Shown piece after piece: positions 52,438 to 64,000 of a DNA stretch of 64,000 bases; within the stretch, counting starts at the first letter, position 1; every line of letters starts with the position of its first letter. This DNA is from Sphaerulina vaccinii. Lineage: Eukaryota; Ascomycota; Dothideomycetes; Mycosphaerellales; Mycosphaerellaceae. The stretch lies in the NCBI GenBank assembly GCA_022570795.1, contig JAKUDP010000018.1, forward strand, positions 186,001-250,000. The letters run 5' to 3'. Both the position numbers and the translations under genes were made by a program. The notes under the pieces were generated by a model. That model worked only from the letters and a program-made list of their open reading frames with translations. It did no database searches and had not been told where the DNA came from.

Positions 52438-53850
52438 ATGCGAGTGCCATTGCAGCTTCCTGAGTTGCCCATGTTTGGCCAAGCACGAGCTCGATCTTGG
52501 TCGTCGAGCCGCACTCCAACAGAAAAGCCTGAAGCCACACTGGACACCAAGATGAAGGTCGCACCCAAATATAACCCGAAGGATTACCTGCAAGCGATAC
52601 CCCAGATTGGCATGCCCAAGCAGCTCCAGAGGACGATACCTGCAGTGCTGGCGTTGCTGGCCCTGCTCTTCTTCCTTTCTGGCTCACATACAGGCCTCGC
52701 GCCAGGACTGTGGGACAAAAGACCGAAGCACTTCCCGCGGAAGATCTGGCAGACCTGGAAAGTCGACCCTCTGAAGTTCGAGGAGCGAGATCACAATGTC
52801 GCGCAATCATGGATTGCGAAGAACCCAGACTACCGATATGAGGTGCTCACAGATCTAAATGACATGGCATACGTCGAGACGCATTTCGGACCGGACGGCC
52901 TCAATCGCGAGGATATCGTGTACGTGTACCGCGAGCTCACCGCACGCATCATTAAGGCGGATTTGCTGCGATACATGATCATGTACATTGAGGGCGGTGT
53001 GTACACCGATATTGACGTGGAGGCTCTGCGACCGATCACCAACTTCATCCCACCACGATGGAAGGAGGAAGATGTGGATATGGTTGTTGGTGTTGAAATC
53101 GATCAGCCAGAGTTTGGAATGCACCCAGTGTTGGGCACGAAGTGCAAGTCCTTCTGCCAGTGGACATTCATGTGCAAGCCAAAGTTGCCAGTCATGATGA
53201 AGCTGATCGAGAACATCATCGTTTGGCTGCGAAGCGTGGCAGTCCAGCAAGGCGTGCCCATCTCTCAGGTGAAGTTGGACTTTGACCAGGTCATCAGCGG
53301 CACTGGTCCATCCGCCTTCACGAACGCGATCCTCGACGACATCGAGCAGCGCACCGGCGATAAGGTGAGCTGGGATCAATTCCATGATCTGAGTGAATCC
53401 ACACTCGTCGGTGGCGTCCTGGTCCTGACAGTCGAGGCATTCGCTGCTGGCCAAGGTCACTCCGATTCTGGTACCCACGAGACGAAGCAAGCGCTCGTCA
53501 AGCACCACTACCACGCCTCCGGCTGGCCCACGACCCATCCACGATTCAACCACCCCATCTTCGGCGAAGTCGAGAAGTGCAATTGGAACCACGACTGTGT
53601 CAGAAAGTGGGACGAGGACACGGCAGCCTTCGAGGCTTTGTCTCCAGAAGAGAAGATCAAGCAAGTCGCGCTCAAGGAAGCCGATGACAAGCGAAAAGCT
53701 GATGAGGAAGAGCGAAGAAAGGTCGAGGCGGAAGATCGTAAGAAGAAGGGACTTCCTCCCCTCGAGTACGACGACAAAGGGCAGGTGATACTCCCTGATG
53801 ACGAAAAGAAGGATAAGAAGGAGCCAGCCGTGGACCTGCACAGAAGATGA
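52438..53850 (+). CDS. GT32-family glycosyltransferase (OCH1/SUR1-like), type II membrane protein
   Basis: 470 residues, single exon. A short cytosolic N-terminus is followed by one membrane anchor at about residues 66–82 (PAVLALLALLFFLSG), then the Golgi-type catalytic domain. Visible are PRKIWQTWK, ADLLRYMIMYIEGGVYTDID with the DXD metal/sugar site at residues 191–193, and the C-terminal HHYHASGW. The family moves mannose or other hexoses onto N-glycans or inositol-phosphoceramides. A long charged C-terminal tail rich in Lys and Glu (about 70 residues) is unusual. A 384-codon antisense frame over this gene is treated as a shadow. Confidence 0.87.
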   Translation: MRVPLQLPELPMFGQARARSWSSSRTPTEKPEATLDTKMKVAPKYNPKDYLQAIPQIGMPKQLQRTIPAVLALLALLFFLSGSHTGLAPGLWDKRPKHFPRKIWQTWKVDPLKFEERDHNVAQSWIAKNPDYRYEVLTDLNDMAYVETHFGPDGLNREDIVYVYRELTARIIKADLLRYMIMYIEGGVYTDIDVEALRPITNFIPPRWKEEDVDMVVGVEIDQPEFGMHPVLGTKCKSFCQWTFMCKPKLPVMMKLIENIIVWLRSVAVQQGVPISQVKLDFDQVISGTGPSAFTNAILDDIEQRTGDKVSWDQFHDLSESTLVGGVLVLTVEAFAAGQGHSDSGTHETKQALVKHHYHASGWPTTHPRFNHPIFGEVEKCNWNHDCVRKWDEDTAAFEALSPEEKIKQVALKEADDKRKADEEERRKVEAEDRKKKGLPPLEYDDKGQVILPDDEKKDKKEPAVDLHRR

Positions 53851-55405
53851 GATGATAATGATAAACCAGCATTTTGAATACGGCGGCGGCGGTGTTTGGC
53901 GAGTTGATTGAAGATCTGGCGACAGTCGTCTTGGGCATTTGCATTTGGTTGGAAAGAGATTCGGATCTCTGAGATGAGAGTGGCGGCGGATTTGAAGAAT
54001 CTGTGACATACGAGTAGGAGCCTACTTATGAGCCCCTCTTCAGCTTCAGACAATTGACATATTCATAATTTCCTCTCGCAGCAGCCTTTCTTGGCTGGTA
54101 TCACCATAAGGTTGTTGGTTCTGAAACAAAGTCTCGCGATTGTCGGATGAGGCATACTGCTGATATTGCAGGGATTGTCTTGATATAAGCTGTATGAAGT
54201 GGCGATTGATGGGTGATGTGGTATAGTCCATATCCCGGATCCGATGAGCATGTTGAAGAGGTGGTAGCAGTGTGTTGTGGGGAGAGATTGAAAAGAGGAG
54301 GTAGAAAGTGAAGGTGAAGTTGGAAGTTGCAAGCCACCAAAGTATATGGCAAGAACAACGCACCTTCCACAGCCTGATTCCATCGAATATGGCAAGAGCA
54401 CCTCCTTCAGCCTGATTTTAGGCGCCCATTCATACAACGAATACAACGAACCATCTGTCAACAACGACGCCAGTCTCTTGGATGGACAGCTTCCACGCGA
54501 ATACGAAGGTACAGAGTTCAGGTACCTTGAAGATATGGACGCCGACATTATTTTCGCAGAGAAACGTCCTTCAATAGGCCAGAAGCGCACAAATTAATAC
54601 ATTGCAAGAATCGCCACCGGTGCTCTCTTCGCAGAGTCGCTAGATCGAGCGGCCTGGTGACGATGTGTTCTCTCAAAACCAGCACTTCCAGCGCCTCTAC
54701 TTAAGACTCCTTCAACGGAGAAACTCGAAACCTGTTCTTGATCCAGGCCAGCTGGGCGTCCAAAGCGTGGAGATGACAGGACTCGTGCGCCTGTGTCTTC
54801 TTAGGGCGTGAGAGCATGCCGATGGGCTCTCGCAGAGACAACCACTTCTTGCGGTTATCAGCCTGAGTAGGCACAAAGCTCGACGAGTCCGATATGTCTT
54901 CTTAGTGTTTTTGTTGTTCTTGGTGGGTTGAGATTGTCGAGCTGAAAGCAGCCCGATGTCTTCAGAAATGCTGCCTTCATCTTTGCGAGGCTTCGCAGCA
55001 AGGCATCATATCAGAGCACGGCAGGCAAGCATGGCCGTGTAAAAGTCTACTCGATTCTGTACAGGTCTTATGATGTGTCCACTGACTTCGGAAAGCCAGC
55101 AACTTTGATAATATCAGAGACACGAACCGCCGCAAGAGGGATACAGACGAGGTATCACTATCAGGTCACGGACCGTGTCGAAGGATCAAGCCAATACACG
55201 AAGTTCTGCCTGGATATTCACATTATCCTTACTACACCACGCTAACATATGCATGCGCCTGTGAGAAGATAGGCCAAGTGGGTACTGCTACGATAGCAGT
55301 TCACCAGTGTCTCGGGGCACTGTACCGCTCCATATACATGAGCTAGTGTACATGGTCTGGCAACATACATCCACTCCACAGACCACAACTACCTCGACGC
55401 AGCAT
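53851..55405. other. Intergenic region with one doubtful small ORF
   Basis: Apart from the ORF at 54346–54597, nothing is supported. Trinucleotide CGG and GGTGG tracts lie around 53880–53900. Confidence 0.35.
54346..54597 (+). CDS. Small acidic ORF, doubtful
   Basis: 83 codons with an acidic C-terminal part (YLEDMDADIIFAEK). No domain, signal or intron. It may be a gene or chance. Confidence 0.25.
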   Translation: MARTTHLPQPDSIEYGKSTSFSLILGAHSYNEYNEPSVNNDASLLDGQLPREYEGTEFRYLEDMDADIIFAEKRPSIGQKRTN

Positions 55406-55998
55406 ATGATCATGGCAGACGCGATCACTCTGTCCGACGCCACCAGGACCAAGAAAGAACCCGAGCTCGAACAGAACGCCATAACCGCTCCTTTCATCCA
55501 AGATGGCGAGATCATGGGGGAGAAGATCGCATATGATACTGTCGCAGCCGAGCACGAATACACAGCTGCTGAGTTCCGCCGATCATTATGGAAGATCGAC
55601 TTGTGTCTGTTGCCTTCATGACCACAACAGGAACACTGCCTGGTCTCCTACTGTGGTCAATGTTGCCCTCGAACGTAGCGGGAAGAACCAAGATGTCTGT
55701 AACAGCCACACTTCTCTTTGTCGGATACTGCGCCGGGAATGCCACAGGTGCTCAGCTCTTTCAATCGAAAGACGCACCGAACTACATCCCAGGCTTGACT
55801 GGCTGTGCAGTGGTGTTCGGCCTCGAGTTCGCGTTGGTCGTCATGTGGAGGTCTTGGTACACGTTCGAGAATCGACGTCGCGAGCAGAAGGTGGCAGCTA
55901 TGGGCCTGAGTGAAGATGAATGCCGTCGCATTGGCAGACTCAATGCTGAAGAAGACATGACTGACGTCGAGAATGTCCACTTCCGGTACTCGCTGTGA
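55406..55998 (+). pseudogene. MFS transporter (Dal5/allantoate-permease type) with internal deletion
   Basis: An N-terminal piece starting at ATG 55406 encodes a typical cytosolic leader ending EFRRSLWKIDLCLLP, where the first helix of this family should begin. It stops at 55619–55621. The other frame (from about 55618) resumes in the last two helices: GTLPGLLLWSMLPSNVAGRT, LLFVGYCAGNATGAQLF, then DAPNYIPGLTG and a usual C-terminal tail. Some 270 residues, about ten membrane helices, are missing. This looks like one large deletion of roughly 0.8 kb plus a frame change. No transport function is expected. Confidence 0.7.
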
Positions 55999-57059
55999 GG
56001 TTACGAAGGAGTTCGTATTTTTTGAGTCATAGGCCAAATTCGACCAACACTTGGCAGCAGTTCTCGCAACGACCACACGCTTCGCCACAGATTGATTGCG
56101 GAGTGACTTGTGCTTCACTATCGGGCGAACAAACTGCAGCTTTCAGAATCTCGATCGGTCAAGTGTGCGAGGGGTTGTCGCTATTGCCGCAGAAGGTATG
56201 TCGCGATTCTATGTGGGGTATGACCCGATAGATACTAACTCCTTCGTACAGAGCAACGTTACACAGCGTGGTCCGAACGATTTCGACATCGTGGCAGAAA
56301 GCTATTGCCACGATCGAGATCTCACGTTTCGAACAGCTTGATTGAGTGCATGGTGAGCACGACGAAGCAATGGAAACGGAAACTGTCGACTGCTTCTATT
56401 AGCTCTTGAATGGTACTGTCGGCATCTTGGGGGACTCAGGAGCATGGTAGCACAAGCTGCGCAGAGTTTGAGCGACCCATGTCTGATCGAATGTTTGCCA
56501 TCTCTTGGCGTACACGCTCCGACTTCTCCACCATACCAACATGGCTCCTATTTTCACGAGATAGTTATGCAACTTGACAGGCGAGTCTACAAAGCTGGAC
56601 GCGGTCAACACGCGACTCTCCCTGCTCGGACCGCACACCTTGGCCACCATGATGGCGTGCGCCGAAGTCCTATCGACAGGCATATGATCGGGCTGAACTT
56701 CGGGCACGAAACAATGGAGACAATATTGTTGATGCAAGATGCATCGACGGGCTGTACAAGTTCACACGACACTTGTTCAATCTGCCCTGAGCCGAGTATT
56801 GCTAAGAGGTGACGAATATGGCCTGTTTCCCACGGATCGCTCACTGACTGTGCGACCAGCTGCTCAGACCGGCCAGTATAGTCAAACGTCGCGCATACCA
56901 GAGAGCATTCTCTCGGCGCGCTCTGGCATCGCTTCTTGGCCACGCCGCTGGCATCGCAGACAAATCAGTACCAGAGGAATTGTGTGGAAACGGAAGCGAA
57001 GTGGCTAACCAGAAGCTTAACATACCTGCACTGCAAACCTCGTGGCCACAAACAGCAAG
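55999..57059. other. Intergenic region, no supported gene
   Basis: Several medium frames overlap (56399–56943 on both strands) without a recognised domain or consistent splicing. A short plus-strand stretch (LSLLGPHTLATMMACAEVLS at about 56613–56672) looks protein-like and could be a relic. Confidence 0.35.
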
Positions 57060-58778
57060 ATGGGCAACACGCTCTCATACAATGTCTCCGAAACAAAGCT
57101 CGACTTGGGCTCGAGAGGCTCAATCACAGGTGTCCAGTATGACAGCAAAGCCCGCCGATATGCTGGAGTTCCGTACGCCTTACCACCTACAGGAGAACAT
57201 CGATGGAAGAAACCACGACCACTACCATCAACGCATGTCTACCGAGCCGATGATGGCTCACCATATGATGCGACTTCTTTCAAGCCAGCCTGTTGGCAGG
57301 AGCTGCCCGCAGCACTCAGGAGTGTAGCGAAAGCTGAAGGAGACGAGACCGAGCTCTCTGAAGACTGCCTATTGCTCAACATCTGGACTCCGGTGCCAAA
57401 GCCTGGCGAACAAGACAATAAGTGGCCAGTGGTGGTATGGTTACATGGAGGATGGTTCGCGATGGGAAACGCAAGTCAAGAAGCAGGAATGGACCCTACC
57501 GAATTGATCAGCACAGCCGCATTGAATGCCATCTTCGTCGCTGTGGGCTACCGTCTGAACGTGTTTGGCTTCCTTGCCAGCTCCACATTGCTCGAAGAAA
57601 GCTCTGGCGAAGCAGCTGGCAATTTTGGTCTCCTCGATATGCGCCTTGCGCTCGAGTGGGTACGAGACAATATCCACCACTTCGGCGGAGATGCTTCAAA
57701 TGTCACTCTGGGCGGAAGGAGTGCCGGCGCATATGCAGCAGAAGCACAGGTGCTATATGAGCTTCGGCGTCCTGATGCGAGTATCGACTCCCAGCTCTTC
57801 AAGCGCTTTTACATGATCTCGAACGCGATTCCTGCTCAGCCGAAGACTGTCGCGGAGTGCGAGCCACAGTTCGAAGAGGTGTGCAGCTACTTCAAGATCG
57901 CGCCAGATCTTAGTGGTGCTGAGAAGTTACGACGTCTGCGAGCAATATCTGCCCAAGAACTTGTCAGCGCACAGGAGCATCTCAAATACCACACTTTCAG
58001 ACCTGTCACTGACGATACCTTCATCCACTCCGGCATCATAGAGTATCAAACGAGCGGCGAATTCGCTCGAGACTTCCAGAAGCGCGACTTGCGTCTACTG
58101 ATCGGCGAGGTCCTGAACGAAGAGACTTTGTATGCACAATACAACCCTCCAACAACGCCTACTATCGACTCACTTCGCAGCCAAGTGGCCAATTACTATG
58201 CTTCAGCCACAGTCGATCGCATCCTGCCCAGCTATGACTTGCCCGAGTCAGACGATCTGGAGGAGTGGAAGAGACTGTATGGAACCATCATAGCTGACGG
58301 CCAAGTCAGAGCGCCTTCACGTTTCCTTGTGAAGAGTCTGAGTGATCATGGTGTCCCAGTCGAGCGCCTCTGGAGGTATCAAATCCAGTATCGATGCTCG
58401 TTCATCACAGAGAAGATCGCTCCTGCTTCGTTTGGCGTAGCTCATGCGATGGACAAGCCGTTATGGAAGTAAGTTTGGCCTATTCATCCTGGTTCCTTGT
58501 TCTTAAAGACAACGACATCTCTTCTGTGCCACCGATGACTGACTCTCGATAGCTTCTCAATCATGCATGGCCCGACCGAGAAAGAACGACATCTCATGGA
58601 AGATTGGATTGCACCTCTTGTAGCTTTTGTCAAGAACGAGCCATTCGATTTCGGAACACGAAATGACATTGAAGACCAGCGAGTGTTGACTCCAGATGGC
58701 AGAATTGTTGTTGAGCAAGATGCGAGATGGGAAGCTCTCACCAGACTTGGACATACTTACGCTGTCGACCAGGAATGA
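57060..58778 (+). CDS. Type-B carboxylesterase, two exons
   Basis: Exon 1 (57060–58468) and exon 2 (58553–58778) join in phase across GTAAGT…CGATAG; 544 residues. Carboxylesterase family signs: YAGVPYALPPTGEHRW, SEDCLLLNIWTP, oxyanion region VVWLHGGWFAMG, nucleophile Ser221 in LGGRSAGAYAAE, an acidic residue near GEVLNEETLY and the catalytic His in FGVAHAMDKPLW. The elbow has Arg where Glu is common (GESAG). No signal peptide, so it is probably cytosolic. The substrate is unknown. Confidence 0.87.
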
Positions 58779-59718
58779 TGTGATGATGAGGTGCTCTCTG
58801 GTTTCCTAATTCATTCGTTAGACCGCCGACATTTCGCTTTCCTGGGCTTGGAGAAAGCATGCAAACAGAGATAATACAGATCCACTCTCTGGCAACAGGC
58901 GCTGACCATGGTATGCTAGCTTCAGTCATGGTGGACATGAATTGGAAGTCGATCTTCAGAGAGGTGTCCGAGTCGATCTCGCTATAGTGCGAGTATGCTT
59001 GTTGTTGTCCGTTACGCTTGCAAGGCTGGGATTGTAGCACGTGGCATAAAGCATCCATGTGGTGAAAATCAGCAAGGAGTCGATGCATCGATGCTTCCGG
59101 TGGAGTGTGGCCGTGTCTGCGAGGCGTAAACATATGACAGATCCTCTGCCACTTCATAGAAAAGCAAAGGGCGTGAGAGCCCAGCCTGTTCGCTCTCCTA
59201 TCTTCTTCAAGATGGGTCACGCAATCGTCTTTGACGCGCTCTGTTAGATCGTCTCCAATAGTTCTCAGTTTCTTGATGAAGGTCTCGTGCTGGCCTCGTG
59301 CAAACTCGAAGTCGGCAGATCGATACTAGCGCGTATACGCCCACCTTGTCCGATGGTACGGCCGAGCTGTCGGTCCACTTGGACCACATCAAAAGCCATC
59401 CGGAGGCGACAGTTCGTTCGGTTGCATGAACCGGCAGAGTGAACAAATTGTTTTCTGCCCTAAACGATTGGTCTGGGATCTAGACATGTGCTCGAAACGT
59501 TTGTGATTCGCGAAGGTGTTGTTTGCATCGCGAAAGACCACGTTTGTGCCCAGGCCATGTGGCTCACGCTATTGCGGAGTACCCCAGCGGAGTGGTCTAG
59601 GCAATTCTGAGGTACTAGCTGGCGTTGTGCATACATTATTATTATTGTTAGTCGAGCATGTCGTTTCGAACTTCTCGACAGACGATCTTCTTTCACTTCT
59701 TTTCATCGATTCATCAAG
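58779..59718. other. Intergenic region, no supported gene
   Basis: Frames on the minus strand lack domains. An ATT repeat lies at about 59637–59650. Confidence 0.35.
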
Positions 59719-61685
59719 ATGTCTACCACACGTGGAAGTCTCGAAAAGGATGTCAATGCATCGCATCTTGAACGTACTGGCACCCTCGGCAGTACTCCTG
59801 ATGCCCAAATCTATGTCGACGATGAGGAACCGGAATTGCACATGAAGACATGGCTTGCTTTGGCTGCTATGTGTATCCTGCAATACGTTTCACTGCTTGC
59901 CCTCGTGGGACCTCCAACAGTCGTACGTAGAAGAGCCGAGCCACCACTCTCGTTACACTTACACGATATACTGACATTTTGGCTTGACAGCTCGATAACA
60001 TCGGCCTCGCCTTCCCAACACAACAGCAATGGCGGTACTGGATACCCAGTAAGTGTAGTAGGCAGAAGGCATGCGCTATTGACAGTGTCTCACTGAGCTC
60101 ACATCCACTGGGGTGCTGAACTCAAAGGCCGACACTTGACGAGACAGCCTGCGTTTTAAGAGATACTTGCTAACCTTTCTACCTACTACTTTTAGATGCA
60201 ATCACACTCGTACAAGCAGCGCTCAGCCCTCTCCTGGCCTCAATTTCCGACGTCTTCGGTGCTCGCAAGTTTCTAATGGTCGGTCTGACAACAATAGCCT
60301 TCGTCGGAGCCGCAATAGCACCTGGTTCCCAGAGCATCTTCAGACTTGTCGGCGCATCTGTCATGGTCGGATGCGGACTCGCAGCAGCCACACTGGGCTA
60401 CGCGGTGCCCTCTGAAATTGTTCCACGACGCTGGAGGCCTCTAGCCCAGGCATTGATCAACATTGCAGCAGGGCTTGGAGCTATCACTGGACCCCTCGTC
60501 ATTGGAGCCTTGACACAAAAGGAGCCTTTGAGCGGATGGAGGAAGTTTTACTGGGTTCAGACTGCCCTGTGGGGCTTCTGCGTAGTTGGCCTTCTCGTCG
60601 GATACATGCCACCCAAGCGTGCAAGTCGCGGCACAACATTCGCCAGCAAGCTTGGAAAGATCGACTTGGTCGGGTCTGGTATCCTTCTGGCTGCCATTGC
60701 CTTGTTCGTGACTGGATTCAACCTTGTCGCCGTGTTTGGGTGGACCAGTGCAAAGGTGCTGGCACCGATGATCATTGGCGCTGTCTCCTTTATCGTCTTC
60801 GGACTCTACGAAGCATTCGGAACCAAGAACGGCATCATTCCTCACGAGCTATTCAGAGGTGGGAGCAAGCATGGCTGGGCCTTCGCCATCTACTGTTTCT
60901 TGTTCTTCATTGAAGGCATTACCTTCTTTGCCATCAACACATTCTATCCTGCACTCACCAACGCGCTCTTCACACAAGATCCTCTCGGCAAGGCTGTGAG
61001 ATTCTTGCCTCTGTTCGCCGCCAGTACCGTATTCACGGCTGTCTATGGCTGGGCAAGTAGCCGCATGAGAGATATCAAGTACGGCATGCTAGTCGGTTTT
61101 GTGCTCTTTACCGCTGGAATCGTTGGACTTGCCACCGTCCAGCCAGGCCAACCTGGTGTCGCTCTTGGATCTCTGACGCTCGCTGGTATTGGGTTCGGTG
61201 GTCCTCTGGTCCTCGTGTTGGCCGGCGTCCAGCTCTCGGTTCCACATCACCTCATGGCCACGGCGACAGCACTGGTCGTTGCCTCTCGCACGCTGGCTGC
61301 TTCCATTTTCGTGGCGATATACTCCACTGTTCTGAGTCAACGCTTGTCAACGCGCATCCCCGAATACATTGCAGCCGCAGCGCTAAAGGCAGGACTGTCA
61401 CCACAATATCTTGGTCCATTCATTGGCGCATTTGCCAGTGGAGAGATTGCAGCCGCAGCGCAGATCCCGGGAGTCACACCTGCTGTCCTCGGTGCGGCAG
61501 GTGGGGCATACCAACAAGCGTTTGCAGATGGAGTCCGTGTGGTGTTCATCATTGCAGCACCATTTGGCTTTGTTGCGTGCCTTCTTTGCTTCCTGCTTCC
61601 ATCTTACAAGGACAGGATGGACTACCTTGTTGAGGCACCACTGGAGGACTTGCACAAGCACCACAAGCATGATGCGAAGGTGTAG
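59719..61685 (+). CDS. MFS transporter, drug/toxin-exporter (TRI12-like) type, three exons
   Basis: Exons 59719–59922, 59991–60048 and 60196–61685 join in phase and give 583 residues. After an acidic N-terminus come about 14 hydrophobic segments. Marks include LDNIGLAFPTQQQWRYWIP, ISDVFGARKFLMVGL (loop 2–3 motif), GYAVPSEIVPRRWRPLAQAL and GPLVIGALTQKEPLSGWRKFYW. The C-terminus is His/Lys-rich. This resembles the branch that contains trichothecene efflux pumps and siderophore transporters, so proton-driven export or uptake of a small molecule is likely. No toxin or siderophore biosynthesis gene is nearby. Confidence 0.85.
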
Positions 61686-62021
61686 TAGAGCTTCGAGTCT
61701 TGCTTCATATAGATATTAATGAACTTGTCATGCTTCTAGCTGGTCTTTTGACGCGCACGTGTTCTAGTGACCACTTCCCGATGTGTATCGCTAGATGTTG
61801 CATAAGTAATTGCGTTGCCGATCGATTTGTGGCCGCTTGTTGATAGTGACAAAGATGATAATGCCTTGAAATGAGGCCTCTTTGAACTTTCTTTTGATGG
61901 GTCGTGACTGCATCTATTCTACCCCTACATGTTCGACACTCCCCGACGCCATGCTGTCGTACGTCTTGGCCCAACAGTGGTCGAGCAATGATGACTGAAA
62001 TTACAAGAAGGTATGCTACGC
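61686..62021. other. Convergent intergenic space
   Basis: 3' regions of the MFS gene (plus) and Sec24 (minus). No gene seen. Confidence 0.35.
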
Positions 62022-64000
62022 TCATGAGACCACTTTTTCTCGCAATGTGCCCAGGAACATGGCGCCAGACACTCCTTGATCGGCGCGGTCCTCGACCAAC
62101 ATAGTCTGTGCCCAGAGGCGCAAGCTTGGCTCGCCGTCCTCCCTGATAAGATAGAGCGGTGGTACAGTGATGCTGCCACAGCCTTTGCCACGATGATCGC
62201 GCGACTTCTCGACGACGGCGCGCACGCGTTCGTTCATCTCACTCTCGAGCACTGGTAGCGAGGTCTTGCCCTGCTTGAGCTGATTCTTGTCTTCTGTGCC
62301 GAAGACATCATTGATGAGAGCTGGCACAGCGTCACGTCCTAGCCAGAGGAACTGTGTCTGGCCATCGTCGATAAGATACAGGCCGAATGGCACAATGTTG
62401 CCCGAGGTAAGGTTGAGAGGTGGAGGCATCACAATGGCTCCAGTCTCTGGGTTGGGCAGTCCTGCGTCGTCAGGCATGTCGTGCAATGAGTACATGCGTG
62501 GGTAGATGTATTGCATGAGGAGAGGAAGCGGAAGCGTGGACAACAGGCACAGAGCTGCGCTTCGTAGGTCGGTGGGGATTTGTGAGGACTTGCGAAGGCC
62601 AAGCTGTGTATTGTGTCAGTACTACCCATACCAGAAGGTATAAAGTGAACTTACGTGTTTCATCAGACCAAGGAACAACATCGGCATGGCGCGCATGTTG
62701 GCAGGGAACTGGAGTCCGCCGCCGCCCATGTTGCCGCCACCGAGCTCTTTCTTGTATGTCTGAAGCAATTCGATCATCTTAGCTTGCAGAGCATCACGCG
62801 CTGCGTCGAGACCACTGCTAAGTGCTCTTTCCACGGCCTTGTGAGCAAAGTAGTGTGTGATTGCTTGTTGATCAGCCGAAGCATATACATCTGCCATGTT
62901 CTGAGTGACTGGTATACTCAGAGTCATGACACGAATCCTTCGTTCGCCATTGCACGTTGTGTGGAGAACACCAACTTGCAGACACGCGAATGCCTTCGTG
63001 ATGCTCTCGTCAATCGCGATTTCGACCACATAAGCCTGATCGCGTGGCATGGCAGGGAAGGCGCAGAGGTCGCTAGATCTGTTGAAGAAGTTGCCATAAA
63101 AGGCACTCGGACGAAGTCCAGTAGTCGTTCGCACACGGAGGACAGCTTCAAGGCCAATCTCAGAAGACAGGTAGTCGCTGAACTCGGTGGCGAACTTGAT
63201 CGCATCCTCTGTTCGTGCTGCGTTCCAGGCTGGGTAGAAGTATGTTTGTCCTCCAGTGTATCTTGGTAGATTGCTCAAGCTCGCCACATCCTGATACTGT
63301 GCGCTGAACAAGAACATGTCGATGGACACCTGGGTCTTGCTGCACTCCACAGCGAAGCTCTTGTAGAAGCTGTTCTGTGTTTGTAACAGACTGTTCTCTT
63401 TTGACGTGCCAAGCAGCTTCTTGTCTTCCCTCATGTCGAGCTTTCCGAAGCCGACATTTGGCAAAGTGGCAGAGAGCACGACCATCTTACCACCAACATG
63501 ACTGATCAGCTTGTGGCCAGCTCGAAGTGCTGATCCCATGGCGCTGCTGTTGTTCTGTGTGTTCGCGAACATGCCCTGCAGCTTCTCTAGGAAGGCTTCG
63601 ATATTGGCCCGGCACTCAGTCAGGTTGACCAGAAGGTCCTCTGGCGTTGGCAAGAATGGCTCGTCCAGGTCACTGACGACAAGCATCTTGGCTTCGTTGT
63701 TCTCACCACCATCTCGTGGAATCTGAAAGTAATGCAGAGAACCATCGACAGCCATGAATCCAAGTCGCGTCCGTCGATCGGTGTTTGGTATCCGGTCCAG
63801 ACTCTCCAGGATGCAACGAGCTGCAGTTGCCAATAGACCGCTGGTGACGCCCGCGTAGCTGACGTCAAACAAGAAGAGATAGATCAATGGTTGTGGTGCC
63901 CGGACCATATACTCCTGGGGAGCTACGAACTCGCTGACAGCGTAATTGAGCTCGGGTCTTTGCCATCGATCCACTGATTGCTGCTTCACACTATCCCAAT
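62022..64000 (-). CDS. SEC24: Sec24-type COPII coat subunit, C-terminal part (runs off the window)
   Basis: Minus-strand exons: 64000 (edge) to 62655, then 62603–62022 after a GTAAGT…CACAG intron. At the edge the frame is already inside the trunk domain (DRWQRPELNYAVSEFVAP). EYMVRAPQPLIYLFLFDVSY opens the vWA-like trunk. The beta-sandwich and helical regions follow, and the gelsolin-like module is visible in exon 2 (VPFGLYLIDDGQTQFLWLG). Sec24 selects cargo in COPII vesicles leaving the ER. The N-terminus and zinc finger lie outside the window. A GGGNMGGGGLQ insertion sits before the intron. Confidence 0.9.

Noticed and set aside
52855..54009. 384-codon open frame on the minus strand over the GT32 gene
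   Set aside because: It mirrors the codons of a well-supported glycosyltransferase and has no domain of its own.
56399..56943. Overlapping frames on both strands
   Set aside because: No recognisable domain; neither strand gives a consistent gene model.
1..64000. CRISPR arrays, rRNA, intact transposons or viral genes
   Set aside because: No regularly spaced repeats, rRNA-like sequence, transposase/integrase domains or terminal repeats were seen.

Overview
The window looks like nuclear DNA of a filamentous ascomycete, most likely a plant-associated Dothideomycete. That placement is an inference from gene content and style, not from a marker gene. Most genes carry short GT–AG introns of about 45–110 bases with CTAAC/CTGAC-like branch points. 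Zn2Cys6 regulators, F-box proteins, MFS transporters and aromatic-catabolism enzymes are abundant. There are no operons, rRNA genes, CRISPR arrays or intact transposons. Exon joins below were worked out by hand from splice sites and reading-frame continuity.

Layout. 0.5–10.3 kb: a small cysteine-rich zinc-ribbon protein, a small gene with a duplicated terminal exon, a Dabb–GFA fusion, a 2-hydroxyacid dehydrogenase lacking part of its Rossmann fold, an SGNH hydrolase, a small membrane protein and three tandem F-box genes (the third broken). 10.7–13.6 kb: an acyl-CoA carboxyltransferase and a low-complexity nuclear-type protein. 13.9–19.7 kb: a RidA–amine oxidase fusion and an FMN 2-hydroxyacid oxidase, divergently transcribed and both ending in the peroxisomal signal AKL, followed tail to tail by a Zn2Cys6 regulator. 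20.3–24.7 kb: a membrane-anchored unknown, a flavin reductase-like protein, an SDR and a small hydrophilic protein.

25.6–35.9 kb is an aromatic (salicylate-type) catabolic cluster. It holds a dihydroxybenzoate/salicylate decarboxylase-type amidohydrolase, an intradiol ring-cleavage dioxygenase, a salicylate hydroxylase-type FAD monooxygenase, a Zn2Cys6 regulator and an aldehyde dehydrogenase. Two routes appear to converge on a catechol, which the dioxygenase would open; the aldehyde dehydrogenase could feed in salicylaldehyde.

36–47.9 kb: a frameshifted cysteine-rich gene, an F-box/LRR-like protein, a GPR1/FUN34/YaaH acetate transporter, a rhodopsin-like seven-helix receptor and a decayed membrane-protein gene. 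48.8–53.9 kb: an acyltransferase-3 and a GT32 glycosyltransferase, divergent. 55.4–61.7 kb: an internally deleted MFS gene, a type-B carboxylesterase and an intact MFS drug/toxin-type exporter. The right edge holds the C-terminal two thirds of Sec24, running off the window.
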